NCBI GenBank assembly: GCA_963920705.1 | Contig: OY987226.1 | Location: forward strand, 20,927,600 to 20,991,599 | Length of the DNA stretch: 64,000 bases | Reading direction: 5' to 3' | From: Odiellus spinosus | Lineage: Eukaryota > Arthropoda > Arachnida > Opiliones > Phalangiidae | Shown: positions 32,601 to 44,084 of the stretch, one piece after another | Numbering within the stretch: the stretch's first letter is position 1 | Layout of the letters: each line of letters opens with the position of its first letter | Made by a program: the position numbers and the translations under genes | Notes under the pieces: model-generated | Database searches by the model: none | The model's input: only the letters and a program-made list of their open reading frames with translations | What the model was told of the DNA's origin: nothing

Positions 32601-34256
32601 TGGCACTATAGAAAACGCAACCCTCAAAATAAACTATTATTTTTACACTTAAATACGATACAAATAGAGGCTACCGTCGACAGTTATTAATATTGTATTG
32701 TAAGTCAAAGCCACTTAAATGGCATTTTAACATTTGTTATTATTCCGTTTTCTAGTGAGCAAGCAATTGAGAGCCAAGGACGGAGCCATTCAACTTAGCG
32801 TCGCAGCTTACGGAGGAGGCGGAGCCAGCGAGGGGGGTTATGGAGAAGCAGGATATGGGGAGGCGGGGTATGGAGAAGCAGGATATGGAGAAGCAGGGTA
32901 TGGCGAAGCAGGGTATGGCGAAGCAGGGTTTGGCGAAGCAGGGTATGGCGAAGCAGGGTATGGAGAAGCTGGGTATGGAGAAGCAGGTTCCGGCGAAGGC
33001 GGGAGATTCATAGTGGGAGGAGGAGGAGGTGGTGGAGGAGGAGCAGCTTTGGGCCACAAATTCACCGGTCTACAGAGTTTGTAAGTTAATTATATTTGAC
33101 ACGCGTCGTGTACTTGGCTGTTCAAGAAGAGTTGTTAAAGGCCTAGAATTTCTTTTGCCTGTCACCCTTGAAACAAACTCACCCTCCGGGCTTCCCCTTG
33201 CCTTGCTTCTCGAGGGAAAGCTCAGAAGGTGAGCCCACTTCCAGAGCGACAGACAAAAGAAATTCTAGGCCTTTAAACCTCAAAGATAGGGAGATAATCG
33301 CTACAACACCTCTTGAAAACGAGTATAAATATATAATAACATATTGCCTACAGAGATTATTCGTGCATATAGACCAATTATGCCGCGAGAGTTTTCAGGG
33401 TTGCTTCAAGTATAAATGGGAGGATGGTTTGAAGGGAAAGTAATGCGGGAAGAGGACCTATATTTCCAGGTCAAGCTTTAGCCTTGCCTGTACAATGAAC
33501 AATGAACGTGGGGAGAGATGGGGGCCACGCGTTCTATTCGCTTCAGTCGTTACGCTACTGGACTTCAATTACTTTTATGGAAAACCTTTCTTATTATTTA
33601 ATAGGCCGCAATTACAAACAAATAATTTTAAATTTACTCGGAAAGTAAACTAAATACGGATCTATTGAGAGTTAGAAATATCATTGATAACTATTGTCTC
33701 GTGGCCCCCATGAAAGGCACGTGTCTTACAACGAGTTGTAATAGGCTATGGAGGGGTGGAGCATTAGTCGATAGGGATACTAAGCTCCGAAAACAATTTG
33801 TTTCTAATATATTTGGAGTGTTGACACGCTTAAATTCGCTTAGCTTAAATCCGTGGGGAGGAAATATTAGACTGGAAAAACAATCATCAATCCTATAAAA
33901 ATGCCACGTGAAACAACATATCTCTCTTTCGGTTATCGCGCCTTTTCAAAGATGAACTCTAATTGGCATCAGCAATTACGTAAAAACAAACATGGAAATC
34001 GAAAAAAAAAAGTGTGTCCAATAAAATCTAATGACCTTCAAAAGAGACTTACAAGGCTACGTCCATTAACAGAATTGTATAACTTTTTTGATTTATGGAT
34101 AATCTCTATGGCAATGATAATTGGAAAGACGGGATTTTAATTATTAATTGGTAAACTTGTTAATTTAGGGTTGGTGCTTTCGGAGAAGCTTTCAATGCCA
34201 TTCTACAAACGATAGGTTTGATACCCAAGTCAAACCGCGGTTCGGGTGGCTACTAG
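29606..34256 (+). CDS. Family A secreted protein, gene A3 (3 exons), with GYGEA repeats
   Basis: Coding exons 29606-29687, 32756-33080 and 34169-34256 give 164 residues. Exon 1 encodes a signal peptide with core F-L-S-L-F-T-C-S-L-L-L; donor GTGAGT, phase 1. Exon 2 encodes L-S-V-A-A-Y-G-G-G-G, matching the A-Y-G motif of A2. It continues with about eleven five-residue repeats (mostly Y-G-E-A-G, once F-G-E-A-G, last S-G-E-G-G) and then a run of nine Gly; donor GTAAGT, phase 2. Exon 3 encodes VGAFGEAFNAILQTIGLIP and a short Gly/Ser tail ending in Tyr, then TAG. AATAAA lies at 34356-34361. No dibasic site like that of A2 and no mature cysteine are seen. Intron 1 contains a GAGCTCGG fragment and two minisatellites; intron 2 a short TTAA-flanked hairpin element. 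The function is unknown; Gly/Tyr repeats suggest a structural, silk-like or antimicrobial secreted role. Confidence 0.72.
29733..30043 (-). mobile_element. GAGCTCGG-family element fragment in A3 intron 1
   Basis: Starts GAGCTCGGAATTCGTATAAC after TA and follows the common subfamily in reverse orientation to about 30043, where it is cut off and sequence resembling the hairpin element of 12004 begins (GTGTTTCGAAAATGGTGG). Confidence 0.78.
30196..31020. repeat. 24-bp minisatellite in A3 intron 1, about 34 copies
   Basis: The unit is CTCAAATTTCTCCCAAAAGG plus CGGC, 24 bp. Because 24 is a multiple of three and the unit lacks stops in one frame on each strand, long frames encoding eight-residue repeats appear on both strands (S-P-K-R-R-P-Q-I and R-N-L-R-P-P-F-G). 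They lie in an intron of A3 and are interpreted as artefacts. Confidence 0.93.
31020..31310. repeat. Second, related minisatellite with CTCAAAATGATCTCAAA units
   Basis: About 12 copies of a 22-24 bp unit containing CCTCAAAATGATCTCAAACG follow directly after the 24-bp array. CCTCAAA is shared with the first array, so this is likely a diverged edge of it. Confidence 0.85.
31668..32020. repeat. 20-bp minisatellite in A3 intron 1, about 17 copies
   Basis: The unit is CGCGACGAAAATCTCAAAAA. It is very homogeneous apart from two GCGAAGTAAAT copies near 31890-31920. The open frame here (T-R-R-K-S-Q-K-R type) follows from the repeat and has no independent support. Confidence 0.93.
32021..32755. other. 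Remainder of A3 intron 1; nothing recognised
   Basis: AT-rich sequence ending in a pyrimidine-rich tract and TAG acceptor at 32753-32755. A small inverted repeat AAGGCTTTAAGCCTT lies near 32357-32371. No other feature was seen. Confidence 0.5.
33139..33272. mobile_element. Short TTAA-flanked hairpin element in A3 intron 2
   Basis: 134 bp with ends AGGCCTAGAATTTCTTTTG and its reverse complement, flanked by TTAA at 33135-33138 and 33273-33276. The centre has CCCTCCGGGCTTCCCC and a CTCGAG. It starts only about 60 bp after the exon 2 donor. Confidence 0.8.
33280..34168. other. Remainder of A3 intron 2; no feature assigned
   Basis: Contains short open frames (33665-33898 and 33901-34140 among them) that lack family resemblance and splice signals. 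They fall within the intron implied by the A3 model. Confidence 0.45.
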
Positions 34257-34467
34257 AACTATCATTTTCTTAACATCAACCGCATTCCTAATAACCAATT
34301 AAACTCAATCACGTTTACACTGTTTGTAAAAAAAATGATAAAACTATTTCTTGTTAATAAAACTAATAGTATTTAATGAAGCATTGATTATCTTAAAAGG
34401 TGGCTTCGTTTGGAGAAATTTGACTCCAAGATACGGGCGGAATAATCTCTAGAGATATTCAGAGGTA

Positions 34468-34930
34468 AAGCTCGGAATCAAATAATGAATAACTTAGGAT
34501 ATCCATTGATAACTAGGCTTTTTTCGGATTTTAATCTCGGATAAATTGTTTGTTAATATAAAACCACAAATTATATAAACAGAAAAATCAAATGGATACG
34601 AATTATCCGGAGATAAAATTTGAAGCTTGATTAATAAACCAATTACGCGTTTATTCAAACTGATAATGCGAATATAAACATATGATGTTTCTTGAAATCC
34701 GTGTAGAATGAAATATAATAAATATATTTTAATCTAAATTGAAAGGAACAGCGACTAAATCGCTACATTCTAGCTTCGAGATCCCAATTTGGGTAAAAAT
34801 CCACGAAGAAACTCGAGTTTCAAATTCACTTATCGGCGAATGAATAACTCGTATAGCATATTAATTTCCTATAACAATGTGTACGAATATAAACAGTTTG
34901 CGTTACATTCAGATAGGTTAACTCGAATGT
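34468..34930 (+). mobile_element. GAGCTCGG-family element, right end lost
   Basis: Begins AAGCTCGGAATCAAATAATG and follows the common subfamily to GATAGGTTAACTCGAATG at about 34930. The last 100 bp or so of the family, including the terminal CCGAGCTC, is missing. Confidence 0.78.
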
Positions 34931-34974
34931 TAAGGGGAAACTGCCAAGCCACGTCACTGTTTGGAATCCAGGCT

Positions 34975-37900
34975 CATGGGCGTAACAACTAGTGGGGCAC
35001 AGAGGGCATTGCCCTCTCCAATTTTATCTTGCCCCCTGCAATAAATTCGGTTGCCACCTGCAATGTCCAATGCCCCCTTCAAAAGATTTGGATTGACCCT
35101 CCAAAAGATTTGCATTGCTCCCGCCAAAAGATTTGCATTGCTCCATCCAAAAGATTTGCATTGCTCCCTCCAAAAGATTTGCATTGCTCCCTCCAAAAGA
35201 TTTGCATTGCTCCCTCCAAAAGATTTGCATTGCTCCCTCCAAAAGATTTGCATTGCTCCCTCCAAAAGATTTGCATTGCTCCCTCCAAAAGATTTGCATT
35301 GCTCCCTCCAAAAGATTTGCATTGCTCCCTCCAAAAGATTTGCATTGCTCCCTCCAAAAGATTTGCATTGCTCCCTCCAAAAGATTTGCATTGCTCCCTC
35401 CAAAAGATTTGCATTGCTCCCTCCAAAAGATTTGCATTGCTCCCTCCAAAAGATTTGGATGACTCCCTCCAAAAGATTTGGATGACTCCCTCCAAAAGAT
35501 TTGGATGACTCCCTCCAAAAGATTTGGATGACTCCCTCCAAAAGATTTGGGTGACTCCCTCCAAAAGATTTGGGTGACTCCCTCCAAAAGATTTGGGTGA
35601 CTCCCTCCAAAAGATTTGGATGACTCCCTCCAAAAGATTTGGATGACTCCCTCCAAAAGATTTGGATGACTCCCTCCAAAAGATTTGGATGACTCCCTCC
35701 AAAAGATTTGGATGACTCCCTCCAAAAGATTTGGATGACTCCCTCCAAAAGATTTGGATGACTCCCTCCAAAAGATTTGGATGACTCCCTCCAAAAGATT
35801 TGGATGACTCCCTCCAAAAGATTTGGATGACTCCCTCCAAAAGATTTGGATGACTCCCTCCAAAAGATTTGGATGACTCCCTCCAAAAGATTTGGATGAC
35901 TCCCTCCAAAAGATTTGGATGACTCCCTCCAAAAGATTTGGATGACTCCCTCCAAAAGATTTGGATGACTCCCTCCAAAAGATTTGGATGACTCCCTCCA
36001 AAAGATTTGGATGACTCCCTCCAAAAGATTTGGATGACTCCCTCCAAAAGATTTGGATGACTCCCTCCAAAAGATTTGGATGACTCCCTCCAAAAGATTT
36101 GGATGACTCCCTCCAAAAGATTTGGATGACTCCCTCCAAAAGATTTGGATGACTCCCTCCAAAAGATTTGGATGACTCCCTCCAAAAGATTTGGATGACT
36201 CCCTCCAAAAGATTTGGATGACTCCCTCCAAAAGATTTGGATGACTCCCTCCAAAAGATTTGGATGACTCCCTCCAAAAGATTTGGATGACTCCCTCCAA
36301 AAGATTTGGATGACTCCCTCCAAAAGATTTGGATGACTCCCTCCAAAAGATTTGGATGACTCCCTCCAAAAGATTTGGATGACTCCCTCCAAAAGATTTG
36401 GATGACTCCCTCCAAAAGATTTGGATGACTCCCTCCAAAAGATTTGGATGACTCCCTCCAAAAGATTTGGATGACTCCCTCCAAAAGATTTGGATGACTC
36501 CCTCCAAAAGATTTGGATGACTCCCTCCAAAAGATTTGGATGACTCCCTCCAAAAGATTTGGATGACTCCCTCCAAAAGATTTGGATGACTCCCTCCAAA
36601 AGATTTGGATGACTCCCTCCAAAAGATTTGGATGACTCCCTCCAAAAGATTTGGATGACTCCCTCCAAAAGATTTGGATGACTCCCTCCAAAAGATTTGG
36701 ATGATTCCCTCCAAAAGATTTGGAAGACTCCCTCCAAAAGATTTGGATGACTCCCTCCAAAAGATTTGGATGACTCCCTCCAAAAGATTTGGATGACTCC
36801 CTCCAAAAGATTTGGATGACTCCCTCCAAAAGATTTGGATGACTCCCCCCAAAAGATTTGGATGACTCCCCCAAAAGATTTGGATGACTCCCTCCAAAAG
36901 ATTTGGATGACTCCCTCCAAAAGATTTGGATGACTCCCTCCAAAAGATTTGGATGACTCCCTCCAAAAGATTTGGATGACTCCCTCCAAAAGATTTGGAT
37001 GACTCCCTCCAAAAGATTTGGATGACTCCCTCCAAAAGATTTGGATGACTCCCTCCAAAAGATTTGGATGACTCCCTCCAAAAGATTTGGATGACTCCCT
37101 CCAAAAGATTTGGATGACTCCCTCCAAAAGATTTGGATGACTCCCTCCAAAAGATTTGGATGACTCCCTCCAAAAGATTTGGATGACTCCCTCCAAAAGA
37201 TTTGGATGACTCCCTCCAAAAGATTTGGATGACTCCCTCCAAAAGATTTGGATGACTCCCTCCAAAAGATTTGGATGACTCCCTCCAAAAGATTTGGATG
37301 ACTCCCTCCAAAAGATTTGGATGACTCCCTCCAAAAGATTTGGATGACTCCCTCCAAAAGATTTGGATGACTCCCTCCAAAAGATTTGGATGACTCCCTC
37401 CAAAAGATTTGGATGACTCCCTCCAAAAGATTTGGAAGACTCCCTCCAAAAGATTTGGATGACTCCCTCCAAAAGATTTGGATGACTCCCTCCAAAAGAT
37501 TTGGATGACTCCCTCCAAAAGATTTGGATGACTCCCTCCAAAAGATTTGGATGACTCCCTCCAAAAGATTTGGATGACTCCCTCCAAAAGATTTGGATGA
37601 CTCCCTCCAAAAGATTTGGAAGACTCCCTCCAAAAGATTTGGAAGACTCCCTCCAAAAGATTTGGAAGACTCCCTCCAAAAGATTTGGAAGACTCCCTCC
37701 AAAAGATTTGGAAGACTCCCTCCAAAAGATTTGGAAGACTCCCTCCAAAAGATTTGGAAGACTCCCTCCAAAAGATTTGGAAGACTCCCTCCAAAAGATT
37801 TGGATGACTCCCTCCAAAAGATTTGGATGACTCCCTCCAAAAGATTTGGATGACTCCCTCCAAAAGATTTGGATGACTCCCTCCAAAAGATTTGGATGAC

Positions 37901-40900
37901 TCCCTCCAAAAGATTTGGATGACTCCCTCCAAAAGATTTGGAAGACTCCCTCCAAAAGATTTGGAAGACTCCCTCCAAAAGATTTGGATGACTCCCTCCA
38001 AAAGATTTGGATGACTCCCTCCAAAAGATTTGGATGACTCCCTCCAAAAGATTTGGATGACTCCCTCCAAAAGATTTGGATGACTCCCTCCAAAAGATTT
38101 GGATGACTCCCTCCAAAAGATTTGGATGACTCCCTCCAAAAGATTTGGATGACTCCCTCCAAAAGATTTGGATGACTCCCTCCAAAAGATTTGGATGACT
38201 CCCTCCAAAAGATTTGGATGACTCCCTCCAAAAGATTTGGATGACTCCCTCCAAAAGATTTGGATGACTCCCTCCAAAAGATTTGGATGACTCCCTCCAA
38301 AAGATTTGGATGACTCCCTCCAAAAGATTTGGATGACTCCCTCCAAAAGATTTGGATGACTCCCTCCAAAAGATTTGGAAGACTCCCTCCAAAAGATTTG
38401 GAAGACTCCCTCCAAAAGATTTGGATGACTCCCTCCAAAAGATTTGGATGACTCCCTCCAAAAGATTTGGATGACTCCCTCCAAAAGATTTGGATGACTC
38501 CCTCCAAAAGATTTGGAAGACTCCCTCCAAAAGATTTGGAAGACTCCCTCCAAAAGATTTGGATGACTCCCTCCAAAAGATTTGGATGACTCCCTCCAAA
38601 AGATTTGGATGACTCCCTCCAAAAGATTTGGAAGACTCCCTCCAAAAGATTTGGAAGACTCCCTCCAAAAGATTTGGAAGACTCCCTCCAAAAGATTTGG
38701 ATGACTCCCTCCAAAAGATTTGGATGACTCCCTCCAAAAGATTTGGATGACTCCCTCCAAAAGATTTGGATGACTCCCTCCAAAAGATTTGGATGACTCC
38801 CTCCAAAAGATTTGGATGACTCCCTCCAAAAGATTTGGATGACTCCCTCCAAAAGATTTGGATGACTCCCTCCAAAAGATTTGGATGACTCCCTCCAAAA
38901 GATTTGGATGACTCCCTCCAAAAGATTTGGATGACTCCCTCCAAAAGATTTGGATGACTCCCTCCAAAAGATTTGGATGACTCCCTCCAAAAGATTTGGA
39001 TGACTCCCTCCAAAAGATTTGGATGACTCCCTCCAAAAGATTTGGATGACTCCCTCCAAAAGATTTGGATGACTCCCTCCAAAAGATTTGGATGACTCCC
39101 TCCAAAAGATTTGGATGACTCCCTCCAAAAGATTTGGATGACTCCCTCCAAAAGATTTGGATGACTCCCTCCAAAAGATTTGGATGACTCCCTCCAAAAG
39201 ATTTGGATGACTCCCTCCAAAAGATTTGGATGACTCCCTCCAAAAGATTTGGATGACTCCCTCCAAAAGATTTGGATGACTCCCTCCAAAAGATTTGGAT
39301 GACTCCCTCCAAAAGATTTGGATGACTCCCTCCAAAAGATTTGGATGACTCCCTCCAAAAGATTTGGATGACTCCCTCCAAAAGATTTGGATGACTCCCT
39401 CCAAAAGATTTGGATGACTCCCTCCAAAAGATTTGGATGACTCCCTCCAAAAGATTTGGATGACTCCCTCCAAAAGATTTGGATGACTCCCTCCAAAAGA
39501 TTTGGATGACTCCCTCCAAAAGATTTGGATGACTCCCTCCAAAAGATTTGGATGACTCCCTCCAAAAGATTTGGATGACTCCCTCCAAAAGATTTGGATG
39601 ACTCCCTCCAAAGATTTGGATGACTCCCTCCAAAAGATTTGGATGACTCCCTCCAAAAGATTTGGATGACTCCCTCCAAAAGATTTGGATGACTCCCTCC
39701 AAAAGATTTGGATGACTCCCTCCAAAAGATTTGGATGACTCCCTCCAAAAGATTTGGAAGACTCCCTCCAAAAGATTTGGAAGACTCCCTCCAAAAGATT
39801 TGGAAGACTCCCTCCAAAAGATTTGGAAGACTCCCTCCAAAAGATTTGGAAGACTCCCTCCAAAAGATTTGGAAGACTCCCTCCAAAAGATTTGGAAGAC
39901 TCCCTCCAAAAGATTTGGAAGACTCCCTCCAAAAGATTTGGATGACTCCCTCCAAAAGATTTGGAAGACTCCCTCCAAAAGATTTGGAAGACTCCCTCCA
40001 AAAGATTTGGAAGACTCCCTCCAAAAGATTTGGAAGACTCCCTCCAAAAGATTTGGATGACTCCCTCCAAAAGATTTGGATGACTCCCTCCAAAAGATTT
40101 GTATGACTCCCTCCAAAAGATTTGGATGACTCCCTCCAAAAGATTTGGATGACTCCCTCCAAAAGATTTGGATGACTCCCTCCAAAAGATTTGGAAGACT
40201 CCCTCCAAAAGATTTGGAAGACTCCCTCCAAAAGATTTGGAAGACTCCCTCCAAAAGATTTGGAAGACTCCCTCCAAAAGATTTGGAAGACTCCCTCCAA
40301 AAGATTTGTATGACTCCCTCCAAAAGATTTGGATGACTCCCACCAAAAGATTTGGATTGGCCCCTCTAAAAGATATGGATTGGCCCTTCCAAAAGATTTG
40401 GATTGGCCCCTCCAAAAGATTTGGATTGGCCCCTCCGAATGATTTGGATTGGCCCCTCCAAAAGATTTGGATTGGCCCCTCCAAAAGATTTGGATTGGCC
40501 CCTCCAAAAGATTTGGATTGGCCCCTCCAAAAGATTTGGATTGGCCCCTCCAAAAGATTTGGATTGGCCCCTCCATAAGATTTGGATTGGCCCCTCCAAA
40601 AGATTTGGATTGGCCCCTCCAAAAGATTTGGATTGGCCCCTCCAAAAGATTTGGATTGGCCCCTCCAAAAGATTTGGATTGGCCCCTACAAAAGATTTGG
40701 ATTGGCCCCTCCAAAAGATTTGGATTGGCCCCTCCAAAAGATTTGGATTGGCCCCTCCAAAAGATTTGGATTGCCCCCTCCAAAAGATTTGGATTGCCCC
40801 CTCCAAAAGATTTGGATTGCCCCCTCCAAAAGATTTGGATTGCCCCCTCCAAAAGATTTGGATTGCCCCCTCCAAAAGATTTGGATTGCCCCCTCCAAAA

Positions 40901-41452
40901 GATTTGGATTGCCCCCTCCAAAAGATTTGGATTGGCTCCTCCAAAAGATTTGGATTGCCCCCTCCAAAAGATTTGGATTGCCCTCTCCAAAAGATTTCGA
41001 TTGGCCCTTCCAAAAGATTTGGATTGCCCCCTATATTGTAGAAGTAAAACCTTTCACCTGCTAAACACACAATAATTACTAAAACATATTTCTAATTATC
41101 CTATATCGGGAGAAATATTTATATATTACAATCTTGTAGCTCTAAAAATGTATTTCCTTAGTATGTACTACATAGACCTAGTTCATTATGTTCATATAGA
41201 AAAATTTTACTGGTATTAAAATAAAAACCACCTTACTATAAAGAGGTGATTACTCATCGGCTATGAATTTGAAAAAAAAAAAATACCTTTTATTGTAGAA
41301 AAAAAAAAAAAAAAAAAAAGCATTAACATATTTGCCCCCTCGCATTTGAAATTAATTTTCAATGTATACCATGAACAAATCCAAAAAAAATTATGAAATT
41401 TGCGGATTTTGCCCCCCCCCCCCCTAATCTGAAAAACGTTCCTAGGCCTCTG
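34975..41452. mobile_element. 6.5-kb hAT-like element filled by a 23-bp array
   Basis: A direct 8-bp repeat TCCAGGCT at 34967-34974 and 41453-41460 brackets the segment. The left end reads CATGGGCGTAACAAC; the right end, in reverse complement, reads CAGAGGCCTAGGAAC, identical at about 10 of the first 15 positions and similar to hAT termini. A long C run (41411-41424) sits near the right end, as in the hAT element at 21601. The inner left flank has CATTGCCCTC and TGCCCCCTGCAA motifs akin to the array unit, so the array probably grew from subterminal sequence. No transposase is present. Ends and duplication are visible; the superfamily is inference. Confidence 0.7.
35075..41033. repeat. Giant 23-bp minisatellite, about 260 copies
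   Basis: The main unit is GATTTGGATGACTCCCTCC plus AAAA. Four zones can be read: GATTTGCATTGCTCCCTCC (35107-35455), GGATGACTCCC with interspersed GGAAGACTCCC runs (35455-40340), GGATTGGCCCCTCC (about 40350-40760) and GGATTGCCCCCTCC (about 40760-41030). Single-base length changes occur at about 36870 and 39610. On the - strand no phase of the unit contains a stop, so three overlapping frames of about 1800-2000 codons remain open. These are artefacts of the repeat, not genes. Confidence 0.96.
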
Positions 41453-41460
41453 TCCAGGCT

Positions 41461-42260
41461 TGATTTCCAGAATGCGGTCATTTTAAGGCCCTTCCTTCAA
41501 TTTTTCCTGTTTTATTCAGTGTTTTGGGGTTGGAATATGTCATATTTTAAATAGTTTTATGGTAAATTTGTTTTTGTTAATTTTACCACTTAACAAACAT
41601 AATTTGGCCCTTATACTAAAACGTAAAAGAATTGGTTGATGTTAATTAATTTGGAATATAACTAATTTTAAAAACGTCGCTTTTTAGGCTTCCAAGTTCT
41701 TCGTTTCGTCGCCAAATCTATCGTAATAATGTGTCAAATTATAAAATTATGGTTGAGAATTGTAGAGGAATAGTCGAGTAAGAACATGTAATGATTTAAG
41801 ATTTCTATATTAATTAGTCACGAATTAAATTAATGTTAAAATCTGATGAGTTATATTTCCAGTTTTTAATTTTCATTTTTCTCGGTGAATTATAAACCAG
41901 GGACTCTGTAACTATAATATGTTTCGTGTATGGAGGTTATTCCCCAATTAAGATGCTATTTGAATTTTTCAATTAATTTTTATTAGAGATTTGGCGACGA
42001 AACAATTGTCTATAGATTGTGTACCCTTTGTACAGCGCTGACAAATCATACCAGGTTCGAATATAGTATAGAATGTTTGTTTGCCCATTTCTTAATAGGT
42101 GGCTCTGTTAACTGAACGATGGGTTGCACGTGCTATACCCCATTTTTATCCCGTTTCCGCAATAACTCATTAGCAAAATGAACAAGTTGGGAAACCAAAA
42201 TATAACCTCCCCGACCCCGACGTTAAGGTAATCTAACCTAACCTAACCCTACCTAAAATA
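41461..42260. other. No recognisable gene; AT-rich
   Basis: AT-rich sequence ending in a TAATCTAACCTAACCTAACC stretch (from about 42229). Such stretches are common in arthropod intergenic DNA and too short here to be a telomeric tract. Confidence 0.5.
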
Positions 42261-42269
42261 AAAGATGAA

Positions 42270-43870
42270 AAGAAATGTAGAGTATTGGATGAGTAGAAGA
42301 AACAGCAAAATAGGCAAAATATTATATCACATTGAACCTATATGCATTTCTTCAGTATACCAACACAACCCTAAATAATTCTCTACTTAAAACCAAACCT
42401 AACTAGAGAAAAAAAGGAAAATAAATAAGATATAACCACATAGATTTCAAGATAAATAATCCAGTCCATAATTCAGTATTAAAACAAAAAAATCAGAATT
42501 AAGACAACTGAAATTAGCAATCTTTGGTAATATGTAAAATAGCCCTTACACGAACAATTTAAGTAAAGCAAATTATCAAATAAACGCCAAATAAGTCAAT
42601 TAATTAAAATTAAAAATATTAATCTTACCACTACCAAATAGCGGGCAGAAAACACAGACATCAAGATAACATTAGCAAAATAAATTTTCAACACCGGTAA
42701 TCCTGAGAACTAGATTCTACAAAATCTTCTGGAATAATAAATTTATTTTAATCTAAAAAATATAAAATCTTAAAAAAAATATCTTTACAAATAACATATT
42801 GATAAACCAATTAAAATTAGATGCGAAAAACATTTAATCTCGATATGAGATTAAATACACAAGGTCAAGGTTCTTCTTTTAAAACCATATCAGAATTTTG
42901 ACGGTTGTAGAGTATTTGTAGACCAAGTAACGTGAAAAGGCAAAATGTTATATCAAATTGAACCTATACATGGCTTCAGTATACAACACAAGTTGTGAAA
43001 CAAACGTTATTTTACGTGACTACACACTAGCTAAAACATCACCGAAAATAAACGACAGTAGGCATTAATAACTCTTTTACGAAAACAAAAAATTACTACA
43101 GAGAAAAATGAGTCAGAAAAAAAAAAACTTTTGATTTCCAAACTAATATTTCAGTCACAACTCAGTAATAAAAATTAGAGTTCAGGTCAATGAAAATATA
43201 CCAAAAATGTCCAAACAAATAATAAACGCATCAAATAAATGATTCAAATTCAAAATTACTTCCTTACCAATAAATTGTATTCAAACGAATGAAACTTAAT
43301 TTAAAATTTCAACGAGTCAAATCTCTAGAGAACAAACTTCGTCGAAGATTTCAAAAGAAATGAAACGATTTTACGTTCAATAAATTAAAATTTAGATAAG
43401 CAAGGTCAAGGTCCCTCAGTAAAATCATATCGGCGTTAAGAAAACTAGAGTATTTGTAGACCAAGTAACGTCATTAGGCAAAATATTTGATCAAAATCAA
43501 GTTATGACCTCGGTATCGTCATATAACCGTAAATAAACATATTCAATAAACAATTAACGAATAAGCTTTCCGCATAACACGCTAAACTACGAACTGTGAC
43601 GTACAATTTCGCTTTTTGGTGCTACACGACCTACAGATACCTTATAAGCCTACGTCTAAAAACACGTTTTTTGGTGATAATGCTGTGAGTAAAGAATAGA
43701 TGTTTATCTTTTGGCCCTACCATAAATTTTTTATATTTTTTTTTTCTGACAGGGCAGGCCTGAGTAAAAATATACCAAGTTGTGAAACAAACGTCATTTT
43801 ACGTGACTCCACACTAGCTAAAATGTTACCGGAAATACACGACAGTAGGCATTAAAAGCCTGGTTCTATT
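42270..43870. repeat. Degenerate long direct repeats
   Basis: GTAGAGTATTTGTAGACCAA with AGGCAAAAT and a CTTCAGTATAC motif recurs near 42280, 42905 and 43445. Separately, AGTTGTGAAACAAACGT...CACACTAGCTAAAA...GACAGTAGGCATTA appears at 42980-43070 and 43775-43855. Divergence is high and no element ends were found. No gene is recognised in between. Confidence 0.6.
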
Positions 43871-44084
43871 ATACTTAATTGGGATTAACATTAAATTCAT
43901 GTATGAAAAAGTGTGAAACTAAAACTAGCAGTCATCACGAGATCCAATCACGTGATTCTTTTCCTCACTCTGTCTACATTTCACTCTTGGGTCAACCATA
44001 TCATACATGACTATTAAAACACGAGAAATTTCAATGTCAATCCGGTTTAAGGAAGTTCGTCAATTGTTAATTGTGGCATGACTA

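Noticed and set aside
33665..34140. Two consecutive open frames of 77-79 codons
   Set aside because: They lie in the intron required by the A3 model, lack splice signals and similarity, and have ordinary length for chance frames.
35075..41033. CRISPR-like appearance of a short, highly regular repeat
   Set aside because: Units are directly contiguous with no unique spacers, in a eukaryotic context without cas genes.
34954..41070. Several frames of up to nearly 2000 codons on the - strand and many shorter + strand frames
   Set aside because: All follow from a stop-free 23-bp tandem unit; the same peptide appears in three frames, and there is no non-repetitive coding sequence.
42229..42260. 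TAACCTAACC stretch as a telomere
   Set aside because: Only a few imperfect units inside unique sequence; such stretches are dispersed in arthropod genomes.
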